This document shows, piece by piece, positions 24,781 through 26,749 of a stretch of 26,749 nucleotides of DNA (positions are counted from its first letter, which is position 1; each line of letters opens with the position of its first letter). Below the pieces are notes generated by a model. That model was not told the origin of the DNA and did no database searches. It saw only the letters and a program-made list of their open reading frames with translations. The translations under genes were made by a program, and so were the position numbers. Source of the stretch: JADHUC01 sp964617665 (GTDB lineage Bacteria; Planctomycetota; Planctomycetia; Pirellulales; Pirellulaceae); assembly GCA_964617665.1 (NCBI GenBank), contig CAZUAH010000155.1:1-26749 (forward strand). Direction: 5' to 3'.

Positions 24781-24784
24781 ATGA
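24561..24784 (+). pseudogene. SRPBCC-family (polyketide cyclase-like) pseudogene with internal deletion
   Basis: ATG 24561 opens a frame (MPRFHVERSIQI, then ATPEKAFATVADV and TTWSP) that is the standard N-terminus of small SRPBCC proteins in this group. That frame stops at 24687-24689. The next frame, from about 24661, reads KSRGKFEVKSAGEATKIAW, which matches the later part of the same family. So the middle of the domain is deleted and the two halves are out of frame. The second frame's TGA (24782-24784) overlaps the sulfatase ATG. Intact SRPBCC proteins are about 150 residues and bind hydrophobic ligands. Confidence 0.65.
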
Positions 24785-26295
24785 AGTCCGCGTACAACCG
24801 CAGAGAGCCTTTGGTCCCACGCCTGTTCCTTCGGTCTCTGTGCGCGTTCGTAGTCCTGGCATGTACCACATCGATCGCCATCGCCGCCGAGTCGCAGACG
24901 CGCGAAAGTGGCAAGCCATCGCCCGTGCGGCCTCCGAACGTGGTGCTGTTCCTGATCGACGACCTCGGCTACACCGACGTCGGCTGCTACGGAAGCGATT
25001 TCTACGAGACGCCCAATGTCGATCGGCTTGCTCGCGAGGGCATGCGATTCACGGAAGCCTACGCGGCCTGCTGCGTCTGTTCGCCCACGCGGGTGTCGGT
25101 ACTGACTGGCAAGAACCCGGCACGGTTGCACATTACGCACGCAATTCCCATCCAAGGCCACCTGCGGATGAAGGGGCCTCTACCGTTGATCCCGGCCATC
25201 TATCGCAAGAATCTACCGCTCGAAGAAGTGACGATTGCCGAGGCGCTGAAGCCAGCCGGGTATCGATCAGCGTCGATCGGCAAGTGGCATGCATGTTGGG
25301 AAAAGGAATTCTACCCGGAACATCAAGGCTTCGACGTCAACATCGCGGGCAACAACATGGGCAACCCGGGCATGTACTTTCACCCTTACCACGGTCGCTG
25401 GCGAATGACGCGTATGCATCCGTGGACCGAGTGGCAGACGATCGCCGGCGGCAAGCCTGGCGAGTACCTGACAGACCGCTTGACCGACGAGGCAATCCGG
25501 TTCATCGAGCAGAGTAGCAACGGTCCGTTCTTGCTGTACTTTCCTCACTACGCTGTGCACACACCGCTTCAGGCCAAGGAAGAATTGATCGAGAAGTATC
25601 GTCAGAAGCCCAAGGGAGAACGTCACACAAATCCCGTGTACGCCGCGATGATCGACAGCGTCGACCAGAGCGTCGGCCGCGTGCTTGCGATGCTCAACGA
25701 GCTGGACCTTGCAGACAATACGGTCGTGATCTTCACATCCGACAACGGCGGTCACGGTCGCATAACGTCGCACCATCCGCTACGGGGCTGTAAGGGCAAC
25801 TATTACGAGGGCGGTATACGAGTGCCTATGATCGTCCGCTGGCCGGGCAGGGTCGAACCGGGCTCGGTATGTCACACTCAGGTGATCTCTCACGACTTTC
25901 ATCCTACACTGCTGGAAATGGCCGGGCTGCCGTTGATGCCCGAGCAACACGTCGACGGCGTCAGCCTCGTCCCGCTACTGAAACAGACCGGCGGTCTGAA
26001 GCCCCGAGCCCTGTTCTGGCACTTTCCCAACTACATCGGCGCCACGCACGTCGAGCCCGCCCGCCCGGTGAGCGTAATCCGCGACGGTGACTGGAAGTTG
26101 GTCGAGTTCCTGGAAGATGGCCGCCTGGAGTTGTACAACCTTCGCGATGATCTGGGCGAAAAGAACAACCTCGCCGTTCAGATGCCTGCGAGAACCGAGG
26201 AACTACACCAGAAGCTGACGGCTTGGCGCAAAGCCACCAAAGTGCAGATGCCGCGAGCGAATCCGGAGTACAACAAGGACTCGAATGACGACTGA
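24781..26295 (+). CDS. Exported arylsulfatase-like sulfatase
   Basis: This 504-residue protein has a signal peptide (about 1-36) and a type I sulfatase domain. NVVLFLIDDLGYTDVGCYG gives the calcium ligands Asp60/Asp61. CSPTRVSVLTG carries Cys100, which a maturase converts to formylglycine. GKWH and TSDNGGH (Asp321/Asn322) complete the metal site. Such enzymes remove sulfate esters from glycans or small molecules. They are abundant in marine Planctomycetes that eat sulfated polysaccharides. The conserved C-terminal part (KLVEFLEDGRLELYNL) is complete, so the gene is full length. GGAG lies 8 nt before the ATG. The upstream neighbour is a dead SRPBCC gene; nothing is closely downstream. Confidence 0.95.
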   Translation: MKSAYNRREPLVPRLFLRSLCAFVVLACTTSIAIAAESQTRESGKPSPVRPPNVVLFLIDDLGYTDVGCYGSDFYETPNVDRLAREGMRFTEAYAACCVCSPTRVSVLTGKNPARLHITHAIPIQGHLRMKGPLPLIPAIYRKNLPLEEVTIAEALKPAGYRSASIGKWHACWEKEFYPEHQGFDVNIAGNNMGNPGMYFHPYHGRWRMTRMHPWTEWQTIAGGKPGEYLTDRLTDEAIRFIEQSSNGPFLLYFPHYAVHTPLQAKEELIEKYRQKPKGERHTNPVYAAMIDSVDQSVGRVLAMLNELDLADNTVVIFTSDNGGHGRITSHHPLRGCKGNYYEGGIRVPMIVRWPGRVEPGSVCHTQVISHDFHPTLLEMAGLPLMPEQHVDGVSLVPLLKQTGGLKPRALFWHFPNYIGATHVEPARPVSVIRDGDWKLVEFLEDGRLELYNLRDDLGEKNNLAVQMPARTEELHQKLTAWRKATKVQMPRANPEYNKDSNDD

Positions 26296-26381
26296 CCCCG
26301 GGGCGCCGCGTTTAGGACCAAAAGCGGCACACTGATCGGCAGCTGCTCGTGGATCGACCAATCAATTATTGTCGCAAGAAT

Positions 26382-26406
26382 AGTAGCCGTCTCGCTCCGC
26401 GAGACG
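26382..26406 (+). repeat. REP unit B1
   Basis: AGTAGCC is followed by an 8-bp hairpin, CGTCTCGC-TCC-GCGAGACG (26388-26406), whose first C is shared with AGTAGCC. The same 25-nt unit occurs inverted at 26479-26503 with paired base changes. It lies 87 nt downstream of the sulfatase stop. Confidence 0.75.
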
Positions 26407-26418
26407 TAGCATGGAAGC

Positions 26419-26431
26419 GGAGACTGTCTCC
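26419..26431. repeat. Short palindrome between the REP B units
   Basis: GGAGAC and GTCTCC surround a single T. It sits in the 72-nt spacer of the inverted REP pair and may stack with the two hairpins in a transcript. Confidence 0.3.
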
Positions 26432-26478
26432 CCGGAAGAACGTACTCCGCACGGTGCCCCGTATTCCAACGCGTGCTT

Positions 26479-26503
26479 CATCACGCGGAGCGTGATGGCT
26501 ACT
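26479..26503 (-). repeat. REP unit B2, inverted relative to B1
   Basis: On the minus strand this reads AGTAGCC followed by the stem-loop CATCACGC-TCC-GCGTGATG. Compared with unit B1 two base pairs differ on both sides of the stem (G-C to A-T and T-A to A-T), so pairing is kept. The units form a head-to-head pair with a 72-nt spacer. Confidence 0.75.
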
Positions 26504-26547
26504 TTGAAGAAACAGGGCAGTTATTCCTCGGTCGATCCTCAATTACT

Positions 26548-26749
26548 TCATTCCGCTTTCGAAATCCGGACCGTCCAGCTGTCACGTGATGTCGCGGCGT
26601 CTGCCTGAAGCAAAACGCGTCGCAGACTGGTCCCCCACATTTCCTTCAGCTTGTCATCCTCCAGCTCGATCGTCTCGATATCCACGTCGAGCTGCGGCGG
26701 ATCGTAGTGGACTATTACATTGGACTTCGTCTCAGGCAGGCTGAATTCG
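26548..26749 (-). CDS. Partial gene, C-terminal 66 residues of an unknown protein
   Basis: An open frame enters from beyond the right edge and ends TGA at 26548-26550. It reads EFSLPETKSNVIVHYDPP, then an acidic stretch (DVDIETIELEDDKLKEMWG) and a basic tail. The base composition and lack of stops suggest real coding sequence. I recognise no family. It has no start in the window, so the product and size cannot be given. Confidence 0.5.
   Translation of the reverse strand, partial: EFSLPETKSNVIVHYDPPQLDVDIETIELEDDKLKEMWGTSLRRVLLQADAATSRDSWTVRISKAE

Noticed and set aside
1..26749. tRNA, rRNA and CRISPR arrays
   Set aside because: I saw no tRNA-like cloverleaf with a GGTTCRANNCC arm, no rRNA conserved core and no regularly spaced direct repeats. 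The repeats present are palindromic REP-type elements.

Overview
This window reads as chromosomal DNA of a planctomycete, most likely a Pirellulales-type heterotroph. The evidence is a DUF1559 pseudopilin-like protein ending in the H-X9-DG motif (a near-hallmark of Planctomycetes), a formylglycine sulfatase, a very large exported PQQ-type propeller protein, many exported proteins of unknown function, loose gene packing, and several families of short palindromic repeats. The G+C content looks moderately high by eye. It was not computed. I see no rRNA, tRNA, CRISPR array or intact insertion sequence.

Layout. Positions 1-664 hold no gene I can support. From 8654 down to 665 six genes lie on the minus strand: an MFS transporter, an exported protein of unknown function with an EF-hand-like loop, a Tat-exported DUF362 protein, a GH10 xylanase-like protein, a second unknown exported protein, and an exported alpha/beta hydrolase. 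The DUF362 and GH10 genes are 11 nt apart and surely cotranscribed. Divergent from the transporter is an unsecreted beta-propeller (BNR or glycosidase-like) gene, 8850-9971. It converges with the DUF1559 gene (9979-11139, minus). Divergent from that is a 1586-residue exported protein (11435-16195) joining a PQQ-type propeller, a coiled coil, a class I methyltransferase domain, more propeller, a malectin-like domain and a DNRLRE domain.

Positions 16196-16907 hold a decayed REP-associated tyrosine transposase between two inverted REP units. Then follow, on the plus strand, a GHMP sugar kinase, an M28 peptidase with a PDZ domain, a BNR-repeat protein, and a PLP-dependent decarboxylase that starts three nt after it. 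A nucleoside hydrolase (minus) converges on the decarboxylase. Next are an SRPBCC pseudogene and a sulfatase (plus). The right edge holds an inverted pair of a second REP family and the C-terminus of a minus-strand gene that enters from outside.

The common theme is uptake and breakdown of sugar-rich or polysaccharide material: xylanase-like and esterase-like enzymes, sulfatase, propeller glycosidase-like proteins, carbohydrate-binding modules, an MFS exporter or importer, a sugar kinase and a nucleoside hydrolase. The link between these genes is inferred from gene content and order only. The most unusual items are the predicted exported protein with a complete SAM-methyltransferase core, the GH10 protein with His in place of the acid/base Glu, and the REP and transposase remnants, in which one repeat pair shows compensatory stem changes.
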